Positions 41,676-50,050 of a stretch of DNA of 64,000 nucleotides are shown one piece after another. The position numbers and the translations under genes were made by a program. The stretch's first letter is position 1. Every line of letters begins with the position of its first letter. Below the pieces are notes generated by a model, which was given only the letters and a program-made list of their open reading frames with translations, did no database searches and was not told the DNA's origin. Origin of the DNA: a bacterium (lineage in GTDB: Bacteria > Bacillota > Bacilli > Lactobacillales > Streptococcaceae); assembly GCA_905221385.1 (NCBI GenBank), contig CAJNCV010000011.1:1-64000 (forward strand), given 5' to 3'.

Positions 41676-42368
41676 ATTTTCAAGATAAAATTCAAAGCGT
41701 TCGCCCACGTATTGACTCTTTACATATTCGAAAGCTGTCCCATCTTCAAGATAAGAAACCTGAGTCAAAGCTAAAATGGCATGCCCCTTTTCAACTTCCA
41801 GATAGTGAGCAATTTTTTCCTTAGCTAATCTCGCATAAATGGTCTGTTGGGATTTGCCAATCCGGTAGCCATGTTGCTGCAAGGTTTGGAAGAAATGACT
41901 GGTGATTTCTTCTTTTTTGAAATCCTTAATGAATTTCTCAGGAATAGATGCGACTTCATAGACTAGCGGAACTTGGTCAGCGTAACGCACCCGTTCCATG
42001 CGGATAATATTCTCTGTTGGAGTAATCCCCAGCTTTGCGACCTCTTGCTCATTTGGAATGGTTCTTCTGTAAGAAATGAGTTGGCTGGAAGGTACTTTCC
42101 CCTGAGATTTGACAATCTCCGTAAAACTGGTTGTCCCCCGCATTTTTTCTTGGACACGAGTGCTAGAGACAAAAGTCCCACTTCCTACACGACGCTCCAA
42201 AACTCCTTCCTCAACTAAGAGAGAGATAGCTTGGCGTAATGTCATCCGGCTAACTTGAAACTGTTCAGCTAAATCTCGCTCACTTGGAAGCCTCTCACCA
42301 ATTTTCCAATGATGCTCATCTATATCCTTTTTGATCTGATCGTGGATTTTCATATAAGCTGGTAACAT
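41670..42368 (-). CDS. GntR-family transcriptional regulator (HutC/YvoA subfamily)
   Basis: This 232-aa regulator has an N-terminal winged HTH (RLPSERDLAEQFQVSRMTLRQ) and a C-terminal UTRA effector domain. It resembles regulators sensing phosphorylated sugars, but the effector is not known. I chose the ATG at 42368; a GTG at 42377 is possible. It is divergent from guaA, so the shared 140-bp region could be controlled by it. Confidence 0.88.
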   Translation of the reverse strand: MLPAYMKIHDQIKKDIDEHHWKIGERLPSERDLAEQFQVSRMTLRQAISLLVEEGVLERRVGSGTFVSSTRVQEKMRGTTSFTEIVKSQGKVPSSQLISYRRTIPNEQEVAKLGITPTENIIRMERVRYADQVPLVYEVASIPEKFIKDFKKEEITSHFFQTLQQHGYRIGKSQQTIYARLAKEKIAHYLEVEKGHAILALTQVSYLEDGTAFEYVKSQYVGERFEFYLENN

Positions 42369-42508
42369 GATTCTCACTTCTTTTCTTTATTTTCTCCATT
42401 GTACCGTATTTGCTAAGAAAAAGTCAAACTTTGCCTTGTTTAGTTGGTAATTCGCCCCTATTTGTGATAAAATATTAAAAAAGATATTTCTTTTGAGAAA
42501 GGAAAAAG

Positions 42509-44071
42509 ATGAGCAACATTTCAACTGATTTGCAAGATGTCGAAAAAATCATCGTGCTGGACTATGGTAGCCAATACAACCAGCTGATTTCACGCCGTAT
42601 TCGTGAAATTGGTGTTTTTTCTGAGCTAAAAAGTCACAAAATCTCAGCTGCAGAGGTTCGTGCGATTAACCCTGTAGGGATCATCCTCTCTGGTGGACCA
42701 AACTCTGTATACGAAGATGGTTCATTTGATATTGACCCAGAAATTTTTGAACTTGGCATTCCAATTTTGGGAATCTGCTATGGTATGCAACTTTTAACTC
42801 ATAAACTTGGAGGAAAAGTTGTCCCTGCAGGTGATGCTGGTAACCGCGAGTATGGCCAATCACCACTTACCCATACCACTTCTGCCCTCTTTGAAGGAAC
42901 TCCTGAAGAACAGATTGTGTTGATGAGCCATGGCGATGCTGTTACAGAGATCCCAGCTGATTTCGTTCGTACTGGAACTTCTGCTGACTGTCCTTATGCA
43001 GCCATTGAAAACCCTGACAAGCACATCTATGGTATCCAATTCCACCCAGAAGTTCGCCATTCTGTATACGGAAATGATATCCTTCGCAACTTTGCCCTTA
43101 ACATCTGTCAGGCAAAAGGCGACTGGTCAATGGACAACTTCATCGATATGCAGATCAAGAAAATCCGTGAAACTGTAGGTGACAAGCGTGTTCTTCTCGG
43201 CCTATCAGGTGGTGTTGACTCTTCTGTTGTTGGAGTTCTTCTCCAAAAAGCAATCGGTGATCAATTGATCTGTATCTTTGTAGACCACGGTCTTCTCCGT
43301 AAGGGAGAGGCTGACCAAGTTATGGACATGCTTGGTGGTAAGTTTGGTTTGAATATTGTCAAAGCTGATGCTTCAAAACGTTTCCTTGACAAACTTGCTG
43401 GCGTTTCTGACCCTGAACAAAAACGTAAAATCATCGGTAACGAATTTGTTTATGTCTTTGATGACGAAGCTAGCAAGCTAAAAGATGTAAAATTCCTTGC
43501 TCAGGGAACGCTTTACACTGACGTAATTGAGTCTGGTACAGATACTGCTCAAACAATCAAATCACACCACAACGTTGGTGGTCTTCCAGAAGATATGCAG
43601 TTTGAATTGATTGAACCATTGAACACTCTTTATAAAGACGAAGTCCGTGCCCTCGGTACAGAGCTTGGTATGCCAGACCACATCGTATGGCGCCAACCAT
43701 TCCCTGGACCAGGACTTGCTATCCGTGTCATGGGTGAAATCACTGAAGAGAAACTTGAAACAGTCCGTGAATCAGACGCAATCCTTCGTGAAGAAATCGC
43801 CAAAGCTGGTCTTGACCGCGATATCTGGCAATACTTCACTGTCAACACTGGTGTTCGTTCAGTAGGTGTTATGGGTGACGGTCGTACTTACGACTACACC
43901 ATCGCTATCCGTGCCATCACTTCTATCGATGGAATGACAGCTGACTTCGCTAAGATTCCTTGGGAAGTTCTCCAAAAAATCTCTGTCCGTATCGTAAACG
44001 AAGTTGACCACGTTAACCGTATCGTCTATGATATCACAAGTAAACCACCTGCAACCGTTGAGTGGGAATAA
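42509..44071 (+). CDS. guaA: GMP synthase (glutamine-hydrolysing)
   Basis: This 520-aa enzyme has a class I glutamine amidotransferase domain with the nucleophile Cys90 (GICYGMQLL) and the HPEVRHS motif, then the ATP-pyrophosphatase P-loop LSGGVDSSV and the C-terminal dimerisation domain. It converts XMP to GMP. Its last codons (TVEWE) overlap the left attachment site of the element. The integration keeps the reading frame and the stop codon intact. Confidence 0.98.
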   Translation: MSNISTDLQDVEKIIVLDYGSQYNQLISRRIREIGVFSELKSHKISAAEVRAINPVGIILSGGPNSVYEDGSFDIDPEIFELGIPILGICYGMQLLTHKLGGKVVPAGDAGNREYGQSPLTHTTSALFEGTPEEQIVLMSHGDAVTEIPADFVRTGTSADCPYAAIENPDKHIYGIQFHPEVRHSVYGNDILRNFALNICQAKGDWSMDNFIDMQIKKIRETVGDKRVLLGLSGGVDSSVVGVLLQKAIGDQLICIFVDHGLLRKGEADQVMDMLGGKFGLNIVKADASKRFLDKLAGVSDPEQKRKIIGNEFVYVFDDEASKLKDVKFLAQGTLYTDVIESGTDTAQTIKSHHNVGGLPEDMQFELIEPLNTLYKDEVRALGTELGMPDHIVWRQPFPGPGLAIRVMGEITEEKLETVRESDAILREEIAKAGLDRDIWQYFTVNTGVRSVGVMGDGRTYDYTIAIRAITSIDGMTADFAKIPWEVLQKISVRIVNEVDHVNRIVYDITSKPPATVEWE

Positions 44072-44078
44072 TATATAA
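44056..44078. repeat. Left attachment site (attL) at the 3' end of guaA
   Basis: CGTTGAGTGGGAAT (44056-44069) covers the last codons of guaA and is repeated exactly at 52993-53006. Including the next bases, 21 of 23 positions agree. The tyrosine integrase gene lies just inside the other copy, so the two copies delimit an integrated element. Confidence 0.88.
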
Positions 44079-44182
44079 GAGTAACTTTGGCTAAGAATCC
44101 TGGATTTAACAGCTTTTTGAGTATTATAAATAGTGTTAAATTGAGATAAATCCTTTTGGATTGTCTCCAAAGTGTCTCCAAA

Positions 44183-44208
44183 GAAGCTCTGAAAACGAGC
44201 TTCTTTTT
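44183..44208 (+). terminator. Terminator at the left end of the element
   Basis: GAAGCTC pairs with GAGCTTC around TGAAAAC, followed by T residues. It may end guaA transcription before the cargo. Confidence 0.7.
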
Positions 44209-44227
44209 ATGTTTAAGGAGAAAAAGA

Positions 44228-45450
44228 ATGAATTTTAATTTAGATAACCAACAAAAATCATTATCTGGTTCTGCTTCTAATCATACACTAGCTGAACTAC
44301 TACAGCAAATTAAGGAAGTCCCTAAAATAAACGTAACTGTTACTAAAGGTTATTCAGTGGGTTATACAGATTGTGACAAACAGTTTAAAATGGACTATTC
44401 TATCACTTTTCACGACCTTAATGATGAGAAATGGTTAATTAAACCAACTAGCTCTATTCGTTCTGATAGAATTTACGGAAATGAATTTTTTGCACAGAAT
44501 ATAAAACTAGTTGATAACACAGTAAAAAAAATTTATATTGTTGTACCTGATTCAATATCTGAAAAGGAAATGAAAAATAAGATAAGAATGATTATTCGAG
44601 CAAAATACATAGTGGTAGTTACGTTTCTTTTTTAGATGATATCTTAACATTTTCTGAATTAAGGGATTTAATCTTATCACATGCTTCCAAAAATCTTAGC
44701 CAAGGAATTAGTTCTAATATTCTAGGAAATAACGCTGAAGATATGATAGTCAACCTATTAAAAAATGAGAATAATATATTACTTTGGAATGACTATGCTA
44801 AAAACAATAAAACCATTAAATCAGCAACTTATCAACAATTTTTAGAAATTTTGTTAGCTTCTGGTTTAACCAAAAGAAATAATCCTAATATTTTAGAAAT
44901 AACTGCAACTAAAAATATTCCAAAATTAAGTAATAAAGGCTTGCCTAAAACTGACGTAGCTTTTACAGTAATTACCGATACTGAGGAAATAACAAAAACA
45001 ATCAGTGTAAAAAATACCAACTCTCAAACAGTTACCATTCACGAAGGTGATGTTAGTGATGTTATCATTGCCTTAAGACTCAGAAAAGAATCTGAATTAA
45101 GTAAGGCATTGCAGCAATTTCAATTATATGGGAGTCTACAAAAACTTTCTGAGGAAAGTACATCTGACTATGATACCCTTTCAAGACAACTTTCTTCATA
45201 TAATGAAGCGCTAACAAATTTATTTATTTTCGGACTCAATAGCCCGTTACTCACAGATCCAATCCAAGTAGCAGATATGATTTTATATACAAAGAACTTC
45301 GAAGTAATCAGTCGAGAAAATTTTGTATATTCATATATAAAAAAATATGCTAAAAAAGGACAATTAGGAACTCCTTTTAAATGGACATACCCAAGTAAAA
45401 AACGTGGACAAAAAATTCAAATTAAAGGATTTACAAATAATAAAAAATAG
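44228..45450 (+). pseudogene. MspI-like type II restriction endonuclease, frameshifted
   Basis: Two consecutive frames cover one gene. The first (44228-44635, RBS AAGGAG) ends in a foreign tail. The second is open from about 44585 through a DDILTFSELRDLI region to 45450. The C-terminal half resembles MspI: KTDVAFTV, then SVKNTN, HEGDVSDVI and the end GTPFKWTYPSKKRGQKIQIKG. A single-base change between about 44578 and 44597 would join the parts into about 407 residues, longer than MspI because of an extra N-terminal region. With the methyltransferase opposite, this is a restriction gene that now looks inactive, unless the shift is a sequencing error. Confidence 0.65.
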
Positions 45451-45474
45451 TAGTATAATGAACTACTATTTTTT
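45442..45474. terminator. Bidirectional terminator between restriction and methyltransferase genes
   Basis: AAAAAATAGTAGT and ACTACTATTTTTT form a 13-bp stem with a 7-base loop between the two convergent genes. Confidence 0.85.
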
Positions 45475-45475
45475 A

Positions 45476-46600
45476 TTACAGATATTCTTTCATTGAACTA
45501 GCTACTGCCTTAATCATTGGAACTGCGACAGAGTTACCAAATTGTCGATACATCTGAGTTCTTGAAACAGGAACTTTAAAATCATCTGGAAAGCCCATCA
45601 AGCGTTTACATTCCAATTCGCTGTATAGACGTAGCCCGGTCTCTCCTCCTCTAACAAACGTTCCTGTAAGCCTCTGAATTTTATGGTAACTTGCAACAAG
45701 TGTATTTACTTGGATATCACTATTAGAATCAATAATTTGAGGTCTTCCATCCTCTTTTTTAAACAAATATGACTCTTGTAAATGTCTAGAAATTGTATAT
45801 CCATTCGGATTTTGTTCTAAAAATGGTCCAACTCCTACTTTGTTGTTATCTCCTTTAGGTAGAGAAAACAAACCAACATTTAAATCAGGATGAAAGCCAA
45901 CAATAACAATTCGCTCTCTTCTTTGTGGAAGTCCGAAATTTTGTGCATCTAATATATCATAAAATACATTATAGCCTAACTCTTCTTCTAAACTTTTCAA
46001 AATTACTTTAAATGTATTTCCCCTATCATGAGTAACCAAGCCTTTAACATTCTCAAGTAAGAAAGCCTTTGGCTTTTTTTCCTTTAATATTCTCAATACA
46101 TCAAAAAATAATGTTCCTTGTGTTTCATGAGTAAAACCTTCTCGTTTTCCGATATGACTAAATGGCTGACAAGGGAATCCCGCTAAAAGTATATCATGTT
46201 CTGGGATATCTTTTTCATCAATTTGCGTAATATCCCCAAAGGGTTTTTCACCATAATTTGCTTCATAAGTTTTTGCTGCATATTTGTCCCACTCCGAACT
46301 AAATACACACTCTGTATTATCATCTTCAAATCCTTTACGGATTCCGCCAATACCTGCAAATAAATCTATAAATTTTAATTTTTTAGAATTATTTTTGTTC
46401 ATCTGACTATTTCTACTTTCTTTAGCGCTTAATATTCCTCTATCTATTAATTCGGAACATCTCTGGCTAAAATTTTTACAATTATCTAATTTTATAGCTT
46501 CAATTTGATTTATTTGTCCTTGAGTTAAATAAATGTTTTTCATTATTTTCTTATTAGCTTTTGGCTTTCTTCCAGCACCTTCTCTAATACCACCTTGCAT
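45476..46600 (-). CDS. C5-cytosine DNA methyltransferase with N-terminal DNA-binding extension
   Basis: This 374-aa enzyme has the full m5C set: motif I DLFAGIGG (79-86), motif IV GFPCQPF with Cys144, ENV in FLLENVKGL, motif VIII GLPQRRERI and the C-terminal GNSVAVP. About 70 residues precede motif I and include REGAGRKPKANKK and a FSQRCSELIDRGI stretch like a ribbon-helix-helix or HTH. Extensions like this make M.SsoII and M.EcoRII repressors of their own genes. The target sequence is not certain. It pairs with the broken restriction gene. Confidence 0.9.
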   Translation of the reverse strand: MQGGIREGAGRKPKANKKIMKNIYLTQGQINQIEAIKLDNCKNFSQRCSELIDRGILSAKESRNSQMNKNNSKKLKFIDLFAGIGGIRKGFEDDNTECVFSSEWDKYAAKTYEANYGEKPFGDITQIDEKDIPEHDILLAGFPCQPFSHIGKREGFTHETQGTLFFDVLRILKEKKPKAFLLENVKGLVTHDRGNTFKVILKSLEEELGYNVFYDILDAQNFGLPQRRERIVIVGFHPDLNVGLFSLPKGDNNKVGVGPFLEQNPNGYTISRHLQESYLFKKEDGRPQIIDSNSDIQVNTLVASYHKIQRLTGTFVRGGETGLRLYSELECKRLMGFPDDFKVPVSRTQMYRQFGNSVAVPMIKAVASSMKEYL

Positions 46601-46624
46601 TCAAGTCACCTCATTTGTTATTAC

Positions 46625-46638
46625 GGTACTATTATACC
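46625..46638 (-). promoter_or_regulatory. Promoter and candidate autoregulatory operator of the methyltransferase gene
   Basis: On the minus strand TGG-TATAAT (-10 at 46631-46636) lies inside GGTATAATAGTACC, which has GGTA/TACC arms. A protein bound here would block the promoter. Autorepression by the methyltransferase extension is an inference. Confidence 0.45.
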
Positions 46639-46709
46639 ACATTTTTGAAAAAGGGATATTTTTTTTCAAAAAAATATCCGTAAATCAAAAAATTAAAATA
46701 CTAGCTCAT

Positions 46710-47615
46710 TTAGATTTTTTCATGTACTAAGAACATATCTCTTTCCAACTCTGCTTGGGAAGTAACAATGCTATCTATATACTCTTCTCCCTTACTAAAG
46801 CTTTCTAAAATACTTTTATGTTGAGATATATCTCTCTGACTTTCTTCAATATATCCCATCAAACTTAACCAGCTTAGACTTGTATCATACAAGATACTAC
46901 GTATAAGTTGATAAGCATTCTCTCCTCGCTTGTCTCTTTCTGCTTCTTCTTTTAAAAGCTTCAATAGCACTTCTTCGTAGAATGCTTTTATTTCTTTATC
47001 AATTTTTACAGTATACTTATTTTCAAAATAATCTGCATGTAATTGATAAAAATTTTCTCGTAAAAGTATATAGAGTCTTAATTTTGCTCTCCACATATTT
47101 TCAAACAATAAATCCATATCTAGATATTCGTGACCAGAATCAATTAACGAATCTAACCCTCCATCTTTAAATCTCTCACTTTCTTCATCTATGTAAGCAG
47201 CTGAGCGAGCAAATGGAAGAAAATTTTTATATAAACTATGAACTAACTCTTCACTCCCACTCGTTACTAGATACTCTAAACCAAAATAGAATAATTGTTC
47301 TAATATAGAATATCGTTCCTCCTCTTCTCCCCAGATTACTGATACATTACTGCTAAAATCTAGTCCATCTTTAATTTCATCAGTTATATATGGTGTCAGA
47401 AGATAATCATTCTTTTTAGGATAACGCCTGTTATTACATATATGAGAAAATAGTGACTCACGCTCTGGTGCCACTATCTCATATCTCTTTTTGTTAAGTT
47501 CCTTCTTTCTTTTAGAGATTCTTTCGCTAATTCTTTCGTAAAGTATTTCAGTTACATCTGTGATGACCTTATCTGACGTTGTTTCTAGTTCTACAGGTTT
47601 ATCAATTTTATACAT
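46710..47615 (-). CDS. XRE-like DNA-binding regulator with large C-terminal domain (unknown)
   Basis: This 301-aa protein is not firmly recognised. Residues about 28-100 read like a helix-turn-helix (ERISKRKKELNKKRYEI, SHICNNRR, NDYLLTPYITDEI and VIWG), a pattern seen in XRE-type regulators. The rest is helical and acidic. It is transcribed divergently from the transfer genes. The shared 185-bp region holds a consensus promoter for this gene and a 17-bp palindrome, which suggests control of the element's genes. Confidence 0.55.
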   Translation of the reverse strand: MYKIDKPVELETTSDKVITDVTEILYERISERISKRKKELNKKRYEIVAPERESLFSHICNNRRYPKKNDYLLTPYITDEIKDGLDFSSNVSVIWGEEEERYSILEQLFYFGLEYLVTSGSEELVHSLYKNFLPFARSAAYIDEESERFKDGGLDSLIDSGHEYLDMDLLFENMWRAKLRLYILLRENFYQLHADYFENKYTVKIDKEIKAFYEEVLLKLLKEEAERDKRGENAYQLIRSILYDTSLSWLSLMGYIEESQRDISQHKSILESFSKGEEYIDSIVTSQAELERDMFLVHEKI

Positions 47616-47635
47616 TACTTACCTCCTTGTAAACT

Positions 47636-47664
47636 ATTATAAATAGTGGTTGATAAAAAGTCAA
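47636..47664 (-). promoter_or_regulatory. Promoter of the XRE-like regulator
   Basis: On the minus strand TTGACT (47659-47664) and TATAAT (47636-47641) are separated by 17 bp, followed by an AGGAGG RBS. It is a near-consensus promoter. Confidence 0.85.
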
Positions 47665-47671
47665 ATTTAAT

Positions 47672-47688
47672 TAAAATACGATATTTTA
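47672..47688. promoter_or_regulatory. Palindromic operator between divergent promoters
   Basis: TAAAATACGATATTTTA is a palindrome with a CGA centre. It sits between the regulator promoter and the transfer-operon promoter, so one dimer could affect both. Confidence 0.6.
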
Positions 47689-47706
47689 CCGATACTTGTT
47701 TTGGTG

Positions 47707-47712
47707 TATACT
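47707..47712 (+). promoter_or_regulatory. Promoter (-10) of the transfer operon
   Basis: TATACT with TTTACC 16 bp upstream. It would drive the 47801-49787 gene group after a 90-bp leader. Confidence 0.55.
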
Positions 47713-47800
47713 GAAAACATAAAGAAGTCGACATCTTTATATAACTCATCTCTCGCTAGCAGAGAACTAGCTAGCTAGAAAGGCGTCAGGTCTATCAATC

Positions 47801-48103
47801 ATGAATGATAATCTAAAAGAAAACCTGAATCAACTACGTTCGCTACGTATGCGAAAATTTGGAAATGTCGCTTATCAAAAGTTAACTAGTGACTATCATT
47901 TTGAAAATCTACCAAGTGAGCTTAGAGAGCTCTGGTACAGCCCTTATTCTCTCTCATTTGTCACTTTATCAAACATTACTAATTCTCAAATTGACTATGT
48001 GTCTACCAATGAATTAGTTTGTCTGATTGATAATGAATGTAACTTAATCGTCAGTCTCTGTGAAGTATTCGCAGACCTTGAAAAACAGAAAGCAGGTATC
48101 TAA
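47801..48103 (+). CDS. Hypothetical protein of the mobilizable element
   Basis: This 100-aa protein is not recognised. It begins MNDNLKENLNQLRSLRMRKFG and is followed immediately by the next ATG, so the two are coupled. It has no membrane segment. As the first gene of the transfer operon it may help process or regulate transfer, but I cannot say. Confidence 0.6.
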   Translation: MNDNLKENLNQLRSLRMRKFGNVAYQKLTSDYHFENLPSELRELWYSPYSLSFVTLSNITNSQIDYVSTNELVCLIDNECNLIVSLCEVFADLEKQKAGI

Positions 48104-48451
48104 ATGGTGCAAATTACAAGTAAACAATTCGTACGCCCGATCTCAGAAGTTATTAAGCAGTCAACTCAACTGAAAGCTCTGGTAAGCGAGAAAACAGGCA
48201 AAGAGTACACCGCTGAAGTAGCTCCTCAAATTACAGCACATTTAATCTCCCTAGAAGAAAGAAATGGAAAGTATGCTTATCATATTACCGACGTGAAAAA
48301 TGATTTACAGTATACAATCAAAGCTCCTAACAAAATTGAAGCTCGCTTTGGTTCTCCACTTCTATTTACAAATGTAAAAGGGGGCGTACTAAATAGCGGT
48401 GGCGTCTGGTTCTCGTCCGATTCCGTAGCAATTTTAAAACAAAATGCGTAA
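48104..48451 (+). CDS. Hypothetical protein of the mobilizable element, possible YdcP/DUF961-like role
   Basis: This 115-aa protein is predicted to be mainly beta-strand (AHLISLEERNGKYAYHITDV, KAPNKIEARFGSPLLF). In Tn916-like elements a DUF961 protein lies at this place upstream of the coupling protein, and the size is similar, but I do not see a clear sequence match. The end overlaps the coupling-protein gene by eight bases. Confidence 0.55.
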   Translation: MVQITSKQFVRPISEVIKQSTQLKALVSEKTGKEYTAEVAPQITAHLISLEERNGKYAYHITDVKNDLQYTIKAPNKIEARFGSPLLFTNVKGGVLNSGGVWFSSDSVAILKQNA

Positions 48452-49787
48452 GTATCGTAGAATCAAACGTCATACAGACAGCAAACTTCAAAGCTATCAA
48501 ATTTCTCTGGTAGCTTTGTTGCTATCTGTCGTGTGCTTACTGTTTTGTCTATTGCTGATGACTAGTAACTCCCTCGTTTCTGAACTTTTCAAGACTCCCA
48601 CTATAGTATTCGCAATAGCTAGTATTGTATTAACAGCTGCTTCCTACTTCACTTTTAAACTACGTGAACAAGTTTCAACTATAACTATGGAAGAAATGTC
48701 TACTAAAGCTAAGAGATTAAGTTCAAAACTAAAACTCTTATTCAATGATAAGATGATTACTGACGTCCTCAAACTCTCAAATAAAACAAGATTTGGCGAC
48801 GAAATGCCAGAAATCTATATTTATGTTTCTGATAAGCTAGACGAAGGTTATATAGCCATTGAAAACATTGCTAACTACGAACGAGCAGATAGAGAGAAGT
48901 TCGAACAACGAGTCAGCGGAATTTTAGCAGGTAAATACCAACGTTTTGCCGTCATCAGTTCTGAATTAACTCCTAGTGATAGCTATATCATTTTTCACTT
49001 TGAAGATACGCTTACTTCTCAACGTTTTATAATTGAGAATAATCAATCACTAGAAGCCTTTACTAGTCAAAATCCCCACGTTATCAAGCTAGCAAAAAAC
49101 CTTGAGTGGCGTTCTGATATAGCGCCTCATATGAACATTATAGCTCGTACACGTGCGGGAAAATCTGTTTTAGCAGGCCGATACCTAGCTAAAGTAATGT
49201 TAAGTCAAGGCTGGATAGTTGAGTACAATTCTGCTAAATACGATCGGTATGTTAAAGAATTTTCAGGCCAATCTGATCCTATTAAAATTATAGAACGTGC
49301 GGAGCACTGGTGTTCTGTAATGGACGAAAGACTGAAAGAGATTAACGAAGCAGACAAAGAAAAGTATTTAGAAATGCCTGATATGCCTAACATAGCATTA
49401 TTCTTCGACGAGTTGGGCAATCTAAACGCCGCTCTTGATTCAATTGATAAAGTCGATAAAAAAGCCAAAGTGATGGCAAGATGGACAAATGCTATCAATC
49501 GTCTGTCAGCTACAGGAGGCTCTGCTGGTATCCATATCATTGCCATCAGTCAGTTTGCCACCAAAGAGGCTTTTCTACCATCGTTAGCTCGTGTAAATTG
49601 CTCTGACGCAGTCGTAATGCTTGGAGGTGCTGCTGATTCAGCGGACGAACGCAAATACTTAATGAGTGGCTTTGCCGACCTCCCCAAGCGCTCCTATATC
49701 CAAGGCCAAGGAGTAGCCCGACTCCTTGGTTCAGGAAGCAAGTGGCAGAAACCCCATTTTTACGAAACACCATTGTTTAAAGGATAA
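48444..49787 (+). CDS. FtsK/SpoIIIE-type coupling protein (TcpA-like)
   Basis: This 447-aa protein has two N-terminal membrane segments (about residues 20-39 and 52-70) and a C-terminal motor ATPase domain with Walker A IARTRAGKSVLAG (233-245) and Walker B IALFFDELGN (about 308). TcpA-type proteins bring the relaxosome to the conjugation channel of a helper element. The element encodes no mating-pore genes, so it would need a conjugative element in the same cell. The order coupling protein, origin, Rep, DUF3173, integrase is typical of streptococcal mobilizable elements. Confidence 0.85.
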   Translation: MRKYRRIKRHTDSKLQSYQISLVALLLSVVCLLFCLLLMTSNSLVSELFKTPTIVFAIASIVLTAASYFTFKLREQVSTITMEEMSTKAKRLSSKLKLLFNDKMITDVLKLSNKTRFGDEMPEIYIYVSDKLDEGYIAIENIANYERADREKFEQRVSGILAGKYQRFAVISSELTPSDSYIIFHFEDTLTSQRFIIENNQSLEAFTSQNPHVIKLAKNLEWRSDIAPHMNIIARTRAGKSVLAGRYLAKVMLSQGWIVEYNSAKYDRYVKEFSGQSDPIKIIERAEHWCSVMDERLKEINEADKEKYLEMPDMPNIALFFDELGNLNAALDSIDKVDKKAKVMARWTNAINRLSATGGSAGIHIIAISQFATKEAFLPSLARVNCSDAVVMLGGAADSADERKYLMSGFADLPKRSYIQGQGVARLLGSGSKWQKPHFYETPLFKG

Positions 49788-49791
49788 CTCT

Positions 49792-49833
49792 AAAATTTTT
49801 AGTCAATAGATTTATCTGTTGATTAAAAATTTT
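49792..49833 (+). terminator. 20-bp stem hairpin after the coupling-protein gene
   Basis: The arm AAAATTTTTAGTCAATAGAT and its near-complement (49814-49833) agree at 18 of 20 positions with a 2-base loop. It may terminate the operon or form part of the origin. Confidence 0.65.
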
Positions 49834-49864
49834 GCTTGCGAAGTCCACCGAGCAACGAGGGCAG

Positions 49865-50020
49865 TCGGTTTAAAAAACCGAAATTTTAACTTTAACTATT
49901 CCCCTACGCCTGCACGGCACTGGGCTTGTCGAGTGCCGTGCCTACCAAAACGCTAGTAAAATCGGCGTTTCCGCAATCCTAGTACAGCTGAAACGCTTGA
50001 TTTTATAGGGGAATAATTAA
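49865..50020. other. Candidate origin of transfer/replication (oriT or dso) with nested inverted repeats
   Basis: This non-coding stretch carries four nested or adjacent hairpins. TCGGTTT/AAACCGA is at 49865-49881. A perfect 10-bp stem GCACGGCACT/AGTGCCGTGC with a 10-base loop is at 49912-49941. AAACGC/GCGTTT is at 49948-49970. A 15-bp arm pair (49892-49906 and 50006-50020, 14 of 15 matching, TAGGGGAAT core) encloses the last two. It lies directly upstream of the Rep gene. The GC of the hairpins is well above the surroundings. A Rep nick site in the loop of the perfect hairpin is plausible. Confidence 0.65.
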
Positions 50021-50050
50021 ATCAATAATTATGAAAAAAGAGGTTTAAAC

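Larger units (their letters stand above)
44072..45450 (+). mobile_element. Left part of the guaA-integrated element (att arm and restriction cargo)
   Basis: The left end contains an att arm (GATTTAACAGC at 44103-44113, ATTATAAA at 44123-44130) and an 11-bp tandem repeat, TGTCTCCAAAG twice (44162-44183). A hairpin (AAGAAGCT/AGCTTCTT, 44183-44206) follows. Related repeats TGTCGCCAAAA and CGTCTCCAAAA stand at the right end inside the integrase gene (52914-52936). They look like integrase arm-binding sites. Confidence 0.6.

Noticed and set aside
44156..44227. Longer N-terminus for the restriction gene, starting at 44156
   Set aside because: The sequence contains the att-arm repeats and a terminator hairpin, and the ATG at 44228 has a strong RBS.
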